From Symbiodinium natans (taxonomy: Eukaryota > Sar > Dinophyceae > Suessiales > Symbiodiniaceae), in NCBI GenBank assembly GCA_905221605.1, contig CAJNDS010001114.1, forward strand, positions 310,001-374,000: DNA of 64,000 nt. The letters run 5' to 3'. Below, piece by piece: positions 32,501 through 39,672 of this stretch; the first letter of the stretch is position 1, and every line of letters begins with the position of its first letter. The notes beneath the pieces are model-generated. The model made no database searches. It saw only the letters and a program-made list of their open reading frames with translations, and was not told where the DNA came from. The position numbers and the translations under genes are program-made.

Positions 32501-32726
32501 GTCTCATTTCCTCTTGAGCCCGCTCGCTCCAGAAAGGATTTGCCGCTTGAACCGGAACCACTTCGTTTTCCACCTGAGGCGTTGGTTGTATCATTGCAAC
32601 CTCCCTACCATCTGTCAGTGCTTGTACCATTTGTTGTCGATCTTCACCCCCATCACCACGATTTCCTTCGGCTTCATTGGCCGTTGGCGACAGTCCAGGC
32701 TCAGAGCGACGCCGCATCATGTCCAT
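23505..32726 (-). CDS. Copia-like Gag-Pol polyprotein with methyltransferase-like and dioxygenase-like domains
   Basis: This is an uninterrupted ORF of about 3,073 codons. I chose the ATG at 32726 because it is the first ATG of the frame, lies 61 bp after the LTR and has strong context (gccATGG). Residues below count from it. A disordered N-terminus is followed by a Gag-like helical region (about 437-650), a CCCH finger (C704, C714, C720, H724) and a CCHC knuckle (734-747). Two protease-like modules follow, VDTAATH (D863) and DSGASH (D1024). The C5-methyltransferase-like domain has LFSG (F1225), GGPPC (C1278) and ESP (E1354). Integrase has H1518, H1523, C1530, C1533 and D1557, D1707, E1743, with exactly 35 residues between the last two. 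The dioxygenase-like domain has H2106, D2108, H2174 and R2183. A helical linker leads to reverse transcriptase (D2464; YVDD 2574-2577) and RNase H (D2763, E2803, D2841). Two hydrophobic segments (about 2921-2940 and 2979-2999) and a Cys/His cluster (C3029, H3031, C3036, C3050, C3053) end the protein. Gag and Pol share one frame, so no frameshift is needed. Cleavage sites are unknown. Confidence 0.95.
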   Translation of the reverse strand: MDMMRRRSEPGLSPTANEAEGNRGDGGEDRQQMVQALTDGREVAMIQPTPQVENEVVPVQAANPFWSERAQEEMRLRQSRPASLPASGGGRSGEGTRRPPSLQDLLGQEPAPVERPSSGLMGQMERGTIGGVQADEELIPDVSGEEQTEDMAVVKRALKELLVQTKELGNRLHRVEENSYTSAASGSASRARSSGVVDANTAYPLGMTPEKQYLPGQVFYTDGMGGFWTVLPDGTWLPIEGYDLPKGCDLQSLPGSRKGDVQVEDEKEVPMMHVAEGKKPSRLPPLNYPTGGPASGGYASGPPGLTHVPITSVPSGVDGSVAPAGNQPGFVSARETATQENSAGSGGYTMVDDVPYRWKMVAGKLELEKVPLTAVTPGIGHGLPQGPGGRVSLPPGAVVPRGMPITGDSSGTERPEALGKHVMSLPTLADYTPSNPTALGDWIAMIEPMLSSLTDTGRVWWQCVYSKAYQAYAKWLSVSPLERLGIKAELEGLKVVQTVHVLLEQRAVSLLLQAIPERLKTEIVSTRMLGSVMIFYKLLTVYQPGGANERSTMLNFLVQPSSATSISEAIKGVRQWAQWRSRLRELRASEPDATLLIKGLDALSSALLAKHPTVHFRVASFREKLGVDYSPTSETATQLAEMLQAEFELLLHSAGEQEVKQDSDAKKRARLNKAQKGTGDETEEGDKGKGKGKRYSGDGERPFCWIYGKTDAGCKFGSRCKFRHDKDSLERGRCFECGAVGHLQPQCPYKDGASSNVDSNPERSRSKGNSPKGGKGGKGAKWGNAKKAEVAEGGDETANAGLDKGSASPSSPSTPNQVLAEALEVLKSMKLSSAQSASSGDPSVRMLCGSGLFQQEGRVALVDTAATHLVRTLFPWECLPDTTVMVQSALGGVAMRITEKGMLIREDNGPLIIPLWLILEFGANLTVINGMCHVGAKSSLDQLLWFEHGCLVMDYKTAEKMVLHAERQRASWSHSQWRNGRADCGVGSSDATLLPKQGEGRGVCVLHVARVSDTNECSGMGMLDSGASHPLRSLRPGEQLPQQKVLVSLAVGSREMCITPGGTLVTPEMVDPLVPIGKASALVGLRVQWRGGKCTASHPVLGELRVRDLNGCPCLEKEVALQIIDEMDWCSPKQALKVARMVQGCPNTDNEVAVKTSLQSAARTASANEEEFVQACWRFLRWYYGDIPENMLMELLPRGDIAALPFNRHKRRRLARAKRVVVHLFSGKQKWHFPSRDVEVLELDLTKGGDLHNSSVWKYLLHLAAEGKVVAVVGGPPCRTVSRLRGEDGGPPVLRRRCGPERLGLKSLPWPHQELAQKDGVLLLKMLFLYDVAVHSRCGTAEVINGSSVFFGMESPGDPELIGKDFSQNGTTVLSAEDLVDGSQEGLSSPTFWSWPEVKSFCERYGMYAAHFDQGALGHALVKPTTFLVSDMELWESLEQVRVVVPWSATFASTLEERIGQSSIWARWAFGLVKRIRHRLAQWLQESDAERETAVSKKEEREGTLRRLTAEERAFRDHCLRGHIPFRRDCQICVSAAGKERRHLRRKHGDAYTLSLDLAGPYKCSKDAHQQKPRHAVIGVYQFPMLDPNVGRPPEKEEDADEVEDQVADEGAGVGEWLGDAVAYFEEEDSAPVEPAPVLEAEVLKLQASEKSWKELKDHLTQPVRMINFVMVEPIVDKQQTTVLSAVQRMMVRLQRHGYPVLRIHSDRAGEFVNARFRSFCETRLIYRTTGDPGVPQTNGRAEACVGLFKRGVRSLLKEARLGPAYWALAARHWSMLRWQKAERELGLNPKALLPFGAQIQVKRRPWELLGPNGTKKGRQWVDRTQPALLLGPCDDLPGGYWVEAQGTAKDPDELVLLPCTTIFSNIKEPPELELEGVVEEQEPSPPEHGLKGKKPALRFADEEGPPLPPPRDPPVRHRLMEKSPASSLRGHVGSLRLLRKRGESPPLEIFEDDMQGLGELEENADVENNVPGDEYWPTCCSPHENAYWVCKSGTAEDGTQLEKEEQKAKSMYERSMYDYVDCEELLEGIVYPKRVNRRGGINNWCTSTRALVLGHYTHGGVCGITKETHRRPWLCRYLASFVRHHNPEAKFSALQISCNAPVSLHRDSHNEKHCCNYVCGFGDYKDGQLWVEDEKVLEEGAEVVEQSYGKKVLPGKLVDIHWNFMSFFPRKLHGPMPWKGNRVSLTGYTPVFMEHLSYKDRCYLLQCKFPLPEPQAEEGEKRKWLKMTLKETSLDDLAEEVDYAVFEAHQWALEEHLSIRRLIAEQECCILDEFHGSANESSEEKGSETREWLVKAKRAEEQLSKFLVKAAQVQQMVQENTALEAAEEVEFLQTKTIPTQEAMQELEKWRESLSDEVTSLVKELEVVEPTTQEKLDKLAEEPNAPVIEYVPSLVVFTRKQGTGRRRARICACGNFISSTAATEYEGPRSLSRHSLYAPGLDSTTFRCQVRHAAYMVWIIAGLDISKAFLTAPMNRAQREGRLVVVQPPRAAVKLGLCTKEERWIVRKALYGLAESPAAWVEWRDQRLQGMSWVSKDGQAMSFQRSNADPSLFLIMAQEKLEGASKLVGTMGLYVDDFLMAGTMTVLREALEQIRKEWKTSEPEFCGPGCGDGFLKFLGVQIWYRNGSFFLNQEDFVRDLLNRRGYQIDETGKGSNLPMVKETPGEEEEVDIPSLRAAQGAVGEFLWVAIKTRPDLAFCTSQLSLWTSRRPRFVVKKAEEVFRYLAATPTLGLTFGAIATCEKERNEVLRYGRGVKVVESYADASFAAGENEKSHSGAVVVWGDCPVMWATQRQSTVALSTAEAELHASIEGATMIQSCTPIIAALVGTGEESLQKVLYTDSVSTCSIIQYPAGSWRTRHLRIRAAGVRSLVDRGYMVIAHLRGEYMIADLLTKLMSGQVYAKQKALWGLRLLVQGTDLKKASLAMAVMMVAASLQGMATGGEEVSTAGFFCSEEGVCKVANTSAVMVLAQGIEMVVNNSDLVAYLVAAIILWELAWCLFRRLYKWLWIKKAVVIPASATLYTTVGGNCMHASSDCDVLRYSQLRAKTLCKHCLKDGWVVNAEFLGEERAAGT
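26142..26549 (-). other. 2-oxoglutarate/Fe(II) dioxygenase-like (TET/JBP-like) domain within the polyprotein
   Basis: Residues about 2060-2195, between integrase and reverse transcriptase, contain SLHRDSHNE, then GFGDYKDGQLWVEDE, then FFPRKLHGPMPWKGNRVSL. This gives an HxD pair (H2106, D2108), a distal histidine (H2174) and an arginine nine residues later (R2183). That is the metal- and 2-oxoglutarate-binding pattern of double-stranded beta-helix dioxygenases. The asparagine three residues after the aspartate and the G-(D)-Y-x-x-G-x-L strand resemble the TET/JBP group, which oxidises methyl groups of DNA pyrimidines. Substrate cannot be read from sequence; AlkB-like or prolyl-hydroxylase-like activity is possible. 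Confidence 0.6.
28377..29084 (-). other. C5-cytosine-methyltransferase-like domain within the polyprotein
   Basis: Residues about 1215-1450, between protease and integrase, show the motif order of C5-cytosine methyltransferases: VVVHLFSG (motif I position), an acidic strand end ELDL (motif II), VAVVGGPPCRTVS (motif IV with cysteine C1278), and GMESPGDP (motif VI-like glutamate E1354). Deviations are clear. Motif I lacks the usual FxGxGG, and arginine replaces the glutamine after PPC. No target-recognition domain is evident. It could be a diverged active enzyme, a DNA-binding remnant or a different methyltransferase. Cytosine methyltransferases carried by retrotransposons have been reported in algae including dinoflagellates. 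Confidence 0.55.
29442..30164 (-). other. Tandem aspartic-protease-like modules within the polyprotein
   Basis: Two stretches whose aspartates lie 161 residues apart align with each other. Both read L-D-(T/S)-(A/G)-A-(T/S)-H, then R-(T/S)-L, P-x-E-x-L-P, V-x-V and a later A-x-G. The second (DSGASH, D1024) is the usual copia protease form. The first (DTAATH, D863) has alanine where glycine normally follows. Retrotransposon proteases normally work as homodimers of one module, so a linked pair could act as a single-chain two-lobed enzyme, or the first lobe may be regulatory or dead. Confidence 0.7.
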
Positions 32727-32767
32727 GGCGTTAAACAAACGAAAAATCTTTACCAATCCGCAGGAAG

Positions 32768-32787
32768 CCTAATTTGGGCTCATAACC
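32768..32787 (-). promoter_or_regulatory. Primer-binding site, half-tRNA-Met type
   Basis: Immediately inside the 5' LTR the coding strand reads GGTTATGAGCCCAAATTAGG. Its complement contains TTTGGG-CTCATAA-CC, which has the layout of a tRNA anticodon arm: a stem, a 7-base loop with the CAT anticodon of methionine, and the start of the 3' stem. Drosophila copia and relatives prime with a 5' half of a tRNA-Met cleaved near the anticodon, not with the 3' CCA end. This site fits that mode. The stem sequence should match a tRNA-Met of the host, which is not visible here. Confidence 0.65.
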
Positions 32788-33016
32788 TACGGGGGGCAAC
32801 CGAAGGAGGACAGGGAACAAAACAGTCAACCCCAACAGAAGCCCTTAATACCCCTGGAACAACCAACAACCGAACAGCAAGACCCCAAACCAAGGGCACA
32901 CTTTTTACGAAATCTTCGACCGCTTTGGTCATGGCTTGAGCCAACGATTATCGGGTTCATTGACCCTTGAACTTCCAATACCAACTCCTTTCTACAATAC
33001 CAATTGCAGCTCCGCA
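32788..33016 (-). repeat. 5' LTR of the copia-like element
   Basis: This 229-bp repeat has the same sequence, by eye, as 23091-23319. Identity stops exactly at both ends: inside lies the primer-binding site, outside the target duplication taggg. On the coding strand it starts TGCGGAGC and ends CCCCGTA. It should hold the promoter and transcript start, but I recognise no TATA box, which fits dinoflagellate promoters. It contains a 10-nt match to the 3' end of the dinoflagellate spliced leader (32935-32944) and short upstream ATGs. Confidence 0.95.
32935..32944 (-). promoter_or_regulatory. Spliced-leader-like 10-mer in the 5' LTR
   Basis: The coding strand reads TTGGCTCAAG, identical to the last ten bases of the conserved dinoflagellate spliced leader. 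A looser CCGATA stretch lies upstream, where the leader has CCGTAG. The same site occurs in the 3' LTR (23238-23247). It could be a relic of a trans-spliced, re-integrated transcript or could be chance. Confidence 0.4.
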
Positions 33017-33021
33017 TAGGG
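33017..33021. repeat. Target-site duplication (right copy, taggg)
   Basis: This is the partner of 23086-23090. It forms the first bases of the TTTAGGG array that continues to about 33147. Confidence 0.9.
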
Positions 33022-33147
33022 TTTAGGGTTTAGGGTTTAGGGTTTAGGGTTTAGGGTTTAGGGTTTAGGGTTTAGGGTTTAGGGTTTAGGGTTTAGGGTT
33101 TAGGGTTTAGGGTTTAGGGTTTAGGGTTTAGGGTTTAGGATTTAGGG
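33022..33147 (+). repeat. Internal telomere-like array (TTTAGGG, about 17 units) next to the retrotransposon
   Basis: Near-perfect units continue directly from the target duplication. The left flank (23077-23090) carries the start of the same array. Confidence 0.97.
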
Positions 33148-34375
33148 GTTAACTCTTCTTCAGAGCTTAGGGCTCACACACACACACACCCTCAAGCTAT
33201 ACTGAACTTGGAACCCTGGCAAAATTATTTCTTAGGACATCTAGTGCCCAAAAATCAAAAACTATTCCCAAGGAGTCCCTAAGCAAGGAGTGTTCAGGGT
33301 TCAGAACCACTCACCCACCCGACTATCCGGATTTGGGGCAGAGGGGGTTTCAGATTCGGAGGGGGTTTCAGATTACGTTTCCATACGTCACCCAGAACCT
33401 GTAACAACAAAATGCCAGAACACATCAGCTTGCCACCGGCTCATTTGAACCACCTAGAAGAACTTGTTGTCGTCCAGGAACCTCTAGCCATTCTCAATTG
33501 GTCCACCTACTCCCCAAGCTTGGGCCGAGCGTCGCCCAAAATAGTTTAGGGCTTAGGGTTTAGGGTTACGGAGTTCAGCTCTGAAGAAGTCTAGACTCCA
33601 CACACCACACGACCCTCTGGAAGCTTTGGGGGCCCAATCAAAGTACCACATAGACGTACACTCATCCTCCTCTAGACCTTACCCCTACACTACGCCTTAC
33701 AGCATCCCATAGTTGCTGAGCTGAGCTCATAAGCCCCCCCTAAAAGTGCACACTTTCAGTTCTACAGGGGATCTTAGTATCCCTGAAAAAGGTGTAAGGG
33801 CTGTACGCACCCATCTACTAAGAGAATCCTTCCGCTGCGCACCACTTATCGCAAGCCCGTGTCGGCTCCTGCCGACTTCGCAGCCTTGGCTAAGAGGGCA
33901 AGGGCTCGTGACATTTCTTAACCTCTGATTCTCTAATATAGGGGCCTGAAGAATTAGAATAGGTTTTGTTGTTTGAGAAAAAGGGTTATTATGGCATGAA
34001 GTATAAAGGGCCCCTAAGGGAAGAGTACTAGTAATGATTCCGACCGCTATTTTGTACCACGGTTGATCTCCATGGGGCGGCCACTCAAAAGCTAGGTTGC
34101 CCGGTAAGGAGTACAAAGGGTGCCCTTGTGTGCTTAAAAGGGATTCAGAAGGGAGCCTAAACCCCCCAAAAAAACAACAAGGGAATAAGGGTACTGCTGG
34201 GCATCAAGGGCTTAAAAAAGGGCTGATTCAGCAACCGGCTCAACCGAGTCGCTTGAGTTCACGCTGAGGCCGAAGTCTTGTGACCCTGAACCTAACCACG
34301 CTTGTCCTAAGCCGACTCCCGCGTCCATCAGGGTTGCCCGGCCCTTTGCATCCAGTGGCTTGAGTTCAGGTTCAG
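33148..34375. other. Non-coding sequence, no gene seen
   Basis: Short (AC)n at 33177, a piece related to the 10,664 repeat, and a dispersed element at 33716. No gene recognised. Confidence 0.45.
33716..33822. mobile_element. Short dispersed repeat, CTGAGTTCATAAGCCCC family (copy 3)
   Basis: Shares gagctcataagcccccc, cacactttcagttctacaggg, tagtatccc and ctactaagag with the other copies. Confidence 0.6.
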
Positions 34376-34445
34376 TATATATGTATATATATATATATAT
34401 ATATTTGTTTATTTATTTATTTATATTTATATTTATGTATTTATA
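34376..34445. repeat. TA/TTTA microsatellite
   Basis: (TA)n followed by (TTTA)n and (TATTTA)n. Confidence 0.93.
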
Positions 34446-36430
34446 GAAAAAGATTGATCCAGTTTATGGTTCATAGGGGCAACTTGGAGCTGCAAGGCAT
34501 GTGTATGGTAAACGGCTTGTGACCTGTGGGCGCTTAGGTCTTTGGATCGACTTAGAACTCAGGATTTGGGTTTCAAGGGCTATTTGCTGCAGGGCAAAGA
34601 AAAACAGGGTTTTGGCGCGCCAGCAAGTCTTCGGCTCTGTTTGTGCTGCGCAGCCCCAGAGCCCAAACTCAACCTTTCAAACCTGAAAGACCGCTGCCAA
34701 CATCCTGTACCGGCTAGATCCCAAACCCAAACATCCTGTACCGGCTAGATCCCAAACCCAACCAAACCATAACCCAAACAGCCAAGATGGTAATCACTTC
34801 TTTAAACCATACACCTTTAACCCTAACTGTCCTGCGAGCGTCTCTGCATCGTGAAGAAGGACATCCACCCACCTTGCCGCCTCCTGGCACTCCTTGACTT
34901 ACATGGCGTCGGGGCCTTAAAGTTTCAGGATTGAGCGGGGTTAATCGTATACTGTATACTAGTATAAGAACTAGAAATTGAAATCGAAATAGAAATAGTA
35001 CGAGTACGATGCAAAGTTCAAAGCGGTTGTTTGCCCGCGCTACTTGTCGCAAGGTACGCGAAACATGCGCAGGTGCGCTGTTTGCGGTGTCGCGATGTCC
35101 GCAAACACCGTCGTTTCGTTTTTGGTTTTTTGATCATAAACGACCACCCTCTGCGGGCATCGTTGCGTTCCGAAATGGAGTGTTTATGAAATCGTAATAG
35201 TAGTAAGGTACCAGTGGCAAAACACTGTAACTTTAGTAACTGCAATAATCCATGGTACGGATCAAAAGAGTGCTAAATCAACTAATATTGAACTGACATC
35301 CACAGTAATCATAGAACTATGAAAATAGCTTGGTAACCAGTAGCAATAGCAATAAGGGAAGCAGGTCGCAGCCAGAAGCAAATGATGAAGGGCCGGGACC
35401 CCTCCAAAGCCCGAACCATGTGCCAAACCTGGCATCCTAAACTCCACGTTTTCGATGAAGAACCCAAGCCTTCTCTCCGAACCCGAACCCGAACCCTGCA
35501 CCCATCTGCACCCACCTGCAGCCTAATGGTACAACCCCACATCGCCTGCAAGCGCCCCAGGACCCTCCCTGCCCCCATCCCAACCGCCCCCGCCCCCCCC
35601 CCCCCCCCCGGGGTATCTCCGGCTTTTGCCTGAAGGAGGCGCTGCTCGTGGAGAGCCGTGCTGGTGGGGGCAAAGCCTTCTGGTGGGGGGGGGGGGGGGC
35701 TTAGGGATCTCCTCTTCGGGTTTCGAGGCTTGAACGGGATAGCGGTATTCAGCGCTTTCCGGTCCAGTGAGTGAAGGTTTGTTCCGGCTGCGGGGAGGAC
35801 GATCTGCGGCTAGGGGTTTGCATGCTTTGCCCGCGGCCTCCTTGACTTGCAAGCTCGCAGAAGCGACAGCACGTGACACGTCCACAACGTACACGATTTG
35901 CAGTCACAGGTTGCCCTCAATGTCTCCTTGTAATCTCCGGGCCGGAAACCTGGCCTTTGAGGGATCCAGATAACACCGACCACTTCTGAATTGTAGCCTT
36001 CGGGTTTGTAAGGATCGCAGCTTCGGGTTGAGGATTCGGATTTCACAGAATCCGGGACCTTGCTAGAGGATAGCAGAAGGTGGCAAGCCGCTACGCTTCA
36101 ACTTCAACCTCGCTTTTATCTGCGCGGTTCCTCCTCGGTACCGTCATTTTGCATCCTGGCAGAACCAGGCGCGCCCAACAACTGCACCGAACAGCTTTGT
36201 CATTGAGCATGGGGGATGATTATAGGGAACACTAAACCCTAAACCCTAAACCCGAATACCCAATTCCCTATACCCTTCAACCTTAACCCTAAACCCCTAA
36301 GCCCTAAACGCCAACCCTGAACCCTAAAGCTTGGGCTGAGGCTTGGGATTTGAGGCTCCGAGCTCATCTCCTGGCCCCAGGTAAGTTGCCTTAAAACTCC
36401 GGCATCTCAGCCTTGAAGACTTATCTAGAT
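34446..36430. other. Non-coding sequence, no gene seen
   Basis: Contains a tandem duplication of about 31 bp (34699-34760, catcctgtaccggctagatc), a lower-GC stretch 34,960-35,300, C/G tracts near 35597 and 35685, and decayed CCCTAAA at 36233-36325. No gene recognised. Confidence 0.4.
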
Positions 36431-36512
36431 GCTGAGTTCATAAGCCCCCAAACAAGTGCACAATTCTTTCAGTTCTTTCGGGATTCTGGTGTCCCACAGC
36501 TACTAAGAAGAG
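36431..36512. mobile_element. Short dispersed repeat, CTGAGTTCATAAGCCCC family (copy 4)
   Basis: Begins atgctgagttcataagccccc and contains tttcagttctttcggg and ctactaagaag; shortened inside. Confidence 0.55.
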
Positions 36513-37307
36513 TGACAAAGTTACAAAGGCTCGAGTGGGGCGAGGTCTAAGGTGTGGTGTTTAAGAGCGCTAAAGGCGTTGATGCAGCAGTAGAGCAGCG
36601 ACAAGGTTCCTCGGTGCCACCTGCTTTCAACGCAGGGCCTCCTCCATCTCTGGGACCAAAAAGTCAAGCCACAGCCAATTCTATGGTTCAACCAGGAACT
36701 AAGAGGTGCGAAAATGACATCTCAAGAGCCAAACAATCTAAGGAACGCTCATATGCACATACGCCGATGCACCGACACCTCCCTCACTCCCACCCTCCCC
36801 CACACCCTCCCCCCCACCGTCCCTGCCCCCGCCCCTGCCCCTTTCTTTCCCCCACATCGACAACACCCCCCCCCCCCCCCACCGAAAGCAAAACAGGCCT
36901 AGCTTTGTCTGGGCTTGCTTTGGTTTAAGGCAACGACCAAAAGAAAGACCAATTTCGCTGCAATATCGACGCTGAGCGCGAACATCGCATGAAACATTGC
37001 GCCCCCCCCCCCGTGTGTCCGTGTGTCAGTGTATCGGTGTATCGGTGCATTGCCCTTGCGCCGAAGCGCCTCCTTGCCTCTTCTCCCCCCAACACAGATA
37101 CGCCGATACAGAAAAACACGCCCAGACGGCGATACGGGGGAGCGGGGAGGGATATTCGGTGTATCGGTGTTTCTGCTTTCTCTGCCCTTTTGGCGGGCGC
37201 ACTCTAACGTGAACCACAAGCACTGGCTGCGACAGCGGAGTCCCTAGGTCCAAGCAACTGCGCTGTCTCGCTTAGCAAACTTTGATCAAAGTCTCATCTT
37301 CTCGAAG
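36513..37307. other. Non-coding sequence with C tracts and GTATCGGTGT repeats
   Basis: gtgtatcggtgt-type short repeats recur near 37020-37050 and 37155-37170. C tracts lie near 36868 and 37002. No gene recognised. Confidence 0.45.
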
Positions 37308-37411
37308 ATGGGGGTTTACGAAAAAAAGAGAGCCCTATATAATATAGTGGCCGAAATAGTAGGACTCCCTGATAGAAAGGACCCCAACCCCTAATTTCGG
37401 AAACCCCCCAT
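37308..37411. mobile_element. MITE-like element, TGGGGGTTTCCGAA family (copy)
   Basis: Left ATGGGGGTTTACGAAA pairs with TTTCGGAAACCCCCCAT at the right; 104 bp, no coding capacity. Confidence 0.7.
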
Positions 37412-37628
37412 ATGTCCACGTGACCTACAAGTGCATACAATGCTCGGGACAAGACGGCTCTGCCCCACAATCCAAAAAATGTGTGTCTAAACCCGAGGCG
37501 CATAGGACCACTGAGCCACTCTGTCTCTTCTCTTGGCTACGGACTTGCTTGTTCAGGGCCGGGTGCAAAGTTGCCCCTGAGCACTCGAGACAAAAAGTAG
37601 CTTCCAGCTGGTGGGGGGGGGGACGATT

Positions 37629-37731
37629 TGGGGGTTTCCGAGATTAGGGGTACCTTGTTGGAGTCCTCATGATGGGGAATACGACTATTTGGGGGTCTAT
37701 ATTAGGGGTCCCTTATGTTCGGAAACCCCCA
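37629..37731. mobile_element. MITE-like element, TGGGGGTTTCCGAA family (best copy)
   Basis: TGGGGGTTTCCGA at the left and TCGGAAACCCCCA at the right form perfect 13-bp inverted repeats around about 77 bp. ggggtacc and ggggtccc lie just inside. It is about 220 bp from another copy. Confidence 0.75.
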
Positions 37732-39672
37732 GGTCTGAATTCGTCAATCTGGATGATGCCAGCGACAGAAGTTTCTGAATCTCAAGACTCGAGCAGTTTC
37801 CAAGTAACATTCTACCCTGTCCCCGACAGGCCGGACACCAGAGAAACCTCCATTGCTTGTCGCAATGATTCACACCATGTGCGATATTGACCAAGACCTG
37901 GCTATGCTATGAGCAGGGTTAAGGCTGAAAACCTTCAAAGGCTTAGGCTCACGGCAACCGTAAGAACAGATGCCCCTTTCATGAACTTTACTGCGCGGTA
38001 CTACCGTTGCTTGTTGTTGTTGTGGGGATGCACGGACTATGTACCCATCGCTAGTATAGGGCTAGGCTGGGGATCGCGAAGTCCGTTCAACAAAAATATG
38101 GTGGCGCAAAAAGCCTCGAAACGCTGCAAGGAGCTTGGACACTTGCAGAATGATTCAAATCCCTGACCGAAATCGCTAGACCTAGACCCCATGTGCCGTC
38201 CAGAACAAAGATGCCGAAGCTGGTCCGGAGGCAGTAGTAGTCGGGCGACAGTTAATTTTGGAGCATTTCACCTTAGACTTGGCTTGTTCTACAAAGCTTT
38301 TTCATCACAGCCTTAAAAAAACACCTCGAGAAGATGTGGCTTGAAACATGAGAAGATGTGGCTTGAAACATCTACAGGACGTTTCTGCAGAAAAACTTGG
38401 TAGCCCAGTTTCCATACTTTCAGGCACCCCTTTTTGGGGTTGGTTTCTTCATAAGGGAACCTTGAACGAAAAAAGGGAAAAGGGAATCAGGCCACCGACA
38501 AAAAAGTAGCTGAAAGGCTCTGTTGTGTTGCTCCGCACTTGCTGGCAGCCGTGCATTCGAAGAACCTGATGTTGATGTTGTAAAATCCTCAGCTGAGCCT
38601 TAAGGCCTCAAACGCTAAGCCCTCAACCCTTCAACCCTTCAACCGTGAATCGCTTGACCATAAATGGCCCTGCATCGTAAGATATCGTAAGTGTCAAGGT
38701 CAAGCAAGCTCTGCACATCGGTGCACTTGAAACCTCGAACTAAATCCTACTGGTCAGGGCAAGGGGCCATGAGGCAAGGGCCACTTGGCCCATGAGGCTT
38801 GCCCCAAATCCCTTCCGCGAGTAGGGCAGGTGGTCCGAAAAACAACTCCAGTTGCTGGCTACGTTGCTGCAATGCAATGCCATTGCCTGGAATCCGATCC
38901 AGAGGAATCGGAGTCACTGCCGGTCCACTTGGCCCCGCATGGCAACTGACTTCGCCGCACACACCACGCTCACTGTGTCATCTGTGCCCTTGGGGTGGTA
39001 CAGCAATGGTCGCTTCCGGCCGTCGCTTCAAACACAAGGCCTCCTCAGCATGTATCATTAACGTGTGGAACACGATTTGGCACGGCCGTCGGTCAACCGA
39101 GCACCATTATGGTGGCAGAAGCAGTTGCGAAACCATAATTATGTAGGCGGATTGATTGGAAATCAGGGCTTATCGGGCCTGCGCGGTGTCACCCTCGCCC
39201 AAGCTGGGCCTTCTGAAGGCGCGTCCGTGTTCCGAACCGAGTCGCAAACTCTTGCGGGGAATTTCGTCATCTCGCACGCTCGGTTCAATATTGCCATGGA
39301 GCAGTGCCCTGGCCGAAAGTTGACACCATGTGTCACGCTTTGCTGTCTGGCCGGCTTCACTTTGGGATGATTTTGACAGCGAGGCCTGCAGGACAATGAC
39401 TTAAATGGCAATGACAATGACACATCCCAAAACTCAAAACCCTAAACCCGGAGCCCGGCTGAGTAGGGTTTCGTCGGGTGGTAGGGTTTAGGGGATCTGG
39501 GCACACAGGTAAGAAAGCGAAAGTGGCCGGCCACGCCTGGCACATCGTGTCCATGTGCCGTGCCGACACGTGCCGACAACGCTCGACTATCGACCCCAAA
39601 CCAAGATCTTAAACCCAATACATTCAAAGACGAACCGCGATGTCCTGATAGCTCAGTGCGTCTCAAACCCTT
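37732..39672. other. Non-coding sequence, no gene recognised
   Basis: A 21-bp tandem duplication (gaagatgtggcttgaaacat) lies near 38330-38372, and a truncated MITE-like copy at 38395. Frames at 38747-39146 have mildly protein-like stretches on both strands, so they do not decide for either. Confidence 0.4.
38395..38489. mobile_element. MITE-like element, ACTTGGTAGCCCAGT family (partial)
   Basis: Intact left end ACTTGGTAGCCCAGT and an internal ataagggaaccttgaac shared with 55733-55816. The right end is not found. Confidence 0.55.

Larger units (their letters stand above)
23091..33016 (-). mobile_element. Complete Ty1/copia-like LTR retrotransposon (9,926 bp)
   Basis: Two 229-bp direct repeats (23091-23319 and 32788-33016) bound a single long minus-strand ORF. 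They are flanked by the 5-bp duplication taggg at 23086-23090 and 33017-33021. A primer-binding site follows the 5' LTR and a purine-rich tract abuts the 3' LTR. The domain order integrase before reverse transcriptase identifies the Ty1/copia superfamily. I read the two LTRs as identical and the ORF has no stop or frameshift, so insertion is recent and the copy may be competent. On the coding strand the LTR begins TG but ends TA rather than the usual CA. At nearly 10 kb it is about twice the usual copia length, because of extra domains between protease and reverse transcriptase. Confidence 0.95.

Noticed and set aside
23404-32939. Many plus-strand frames inside the retrotransposon
   Set aside because: They are antisense shadows of the 3,073-codon minus-strand ORF.
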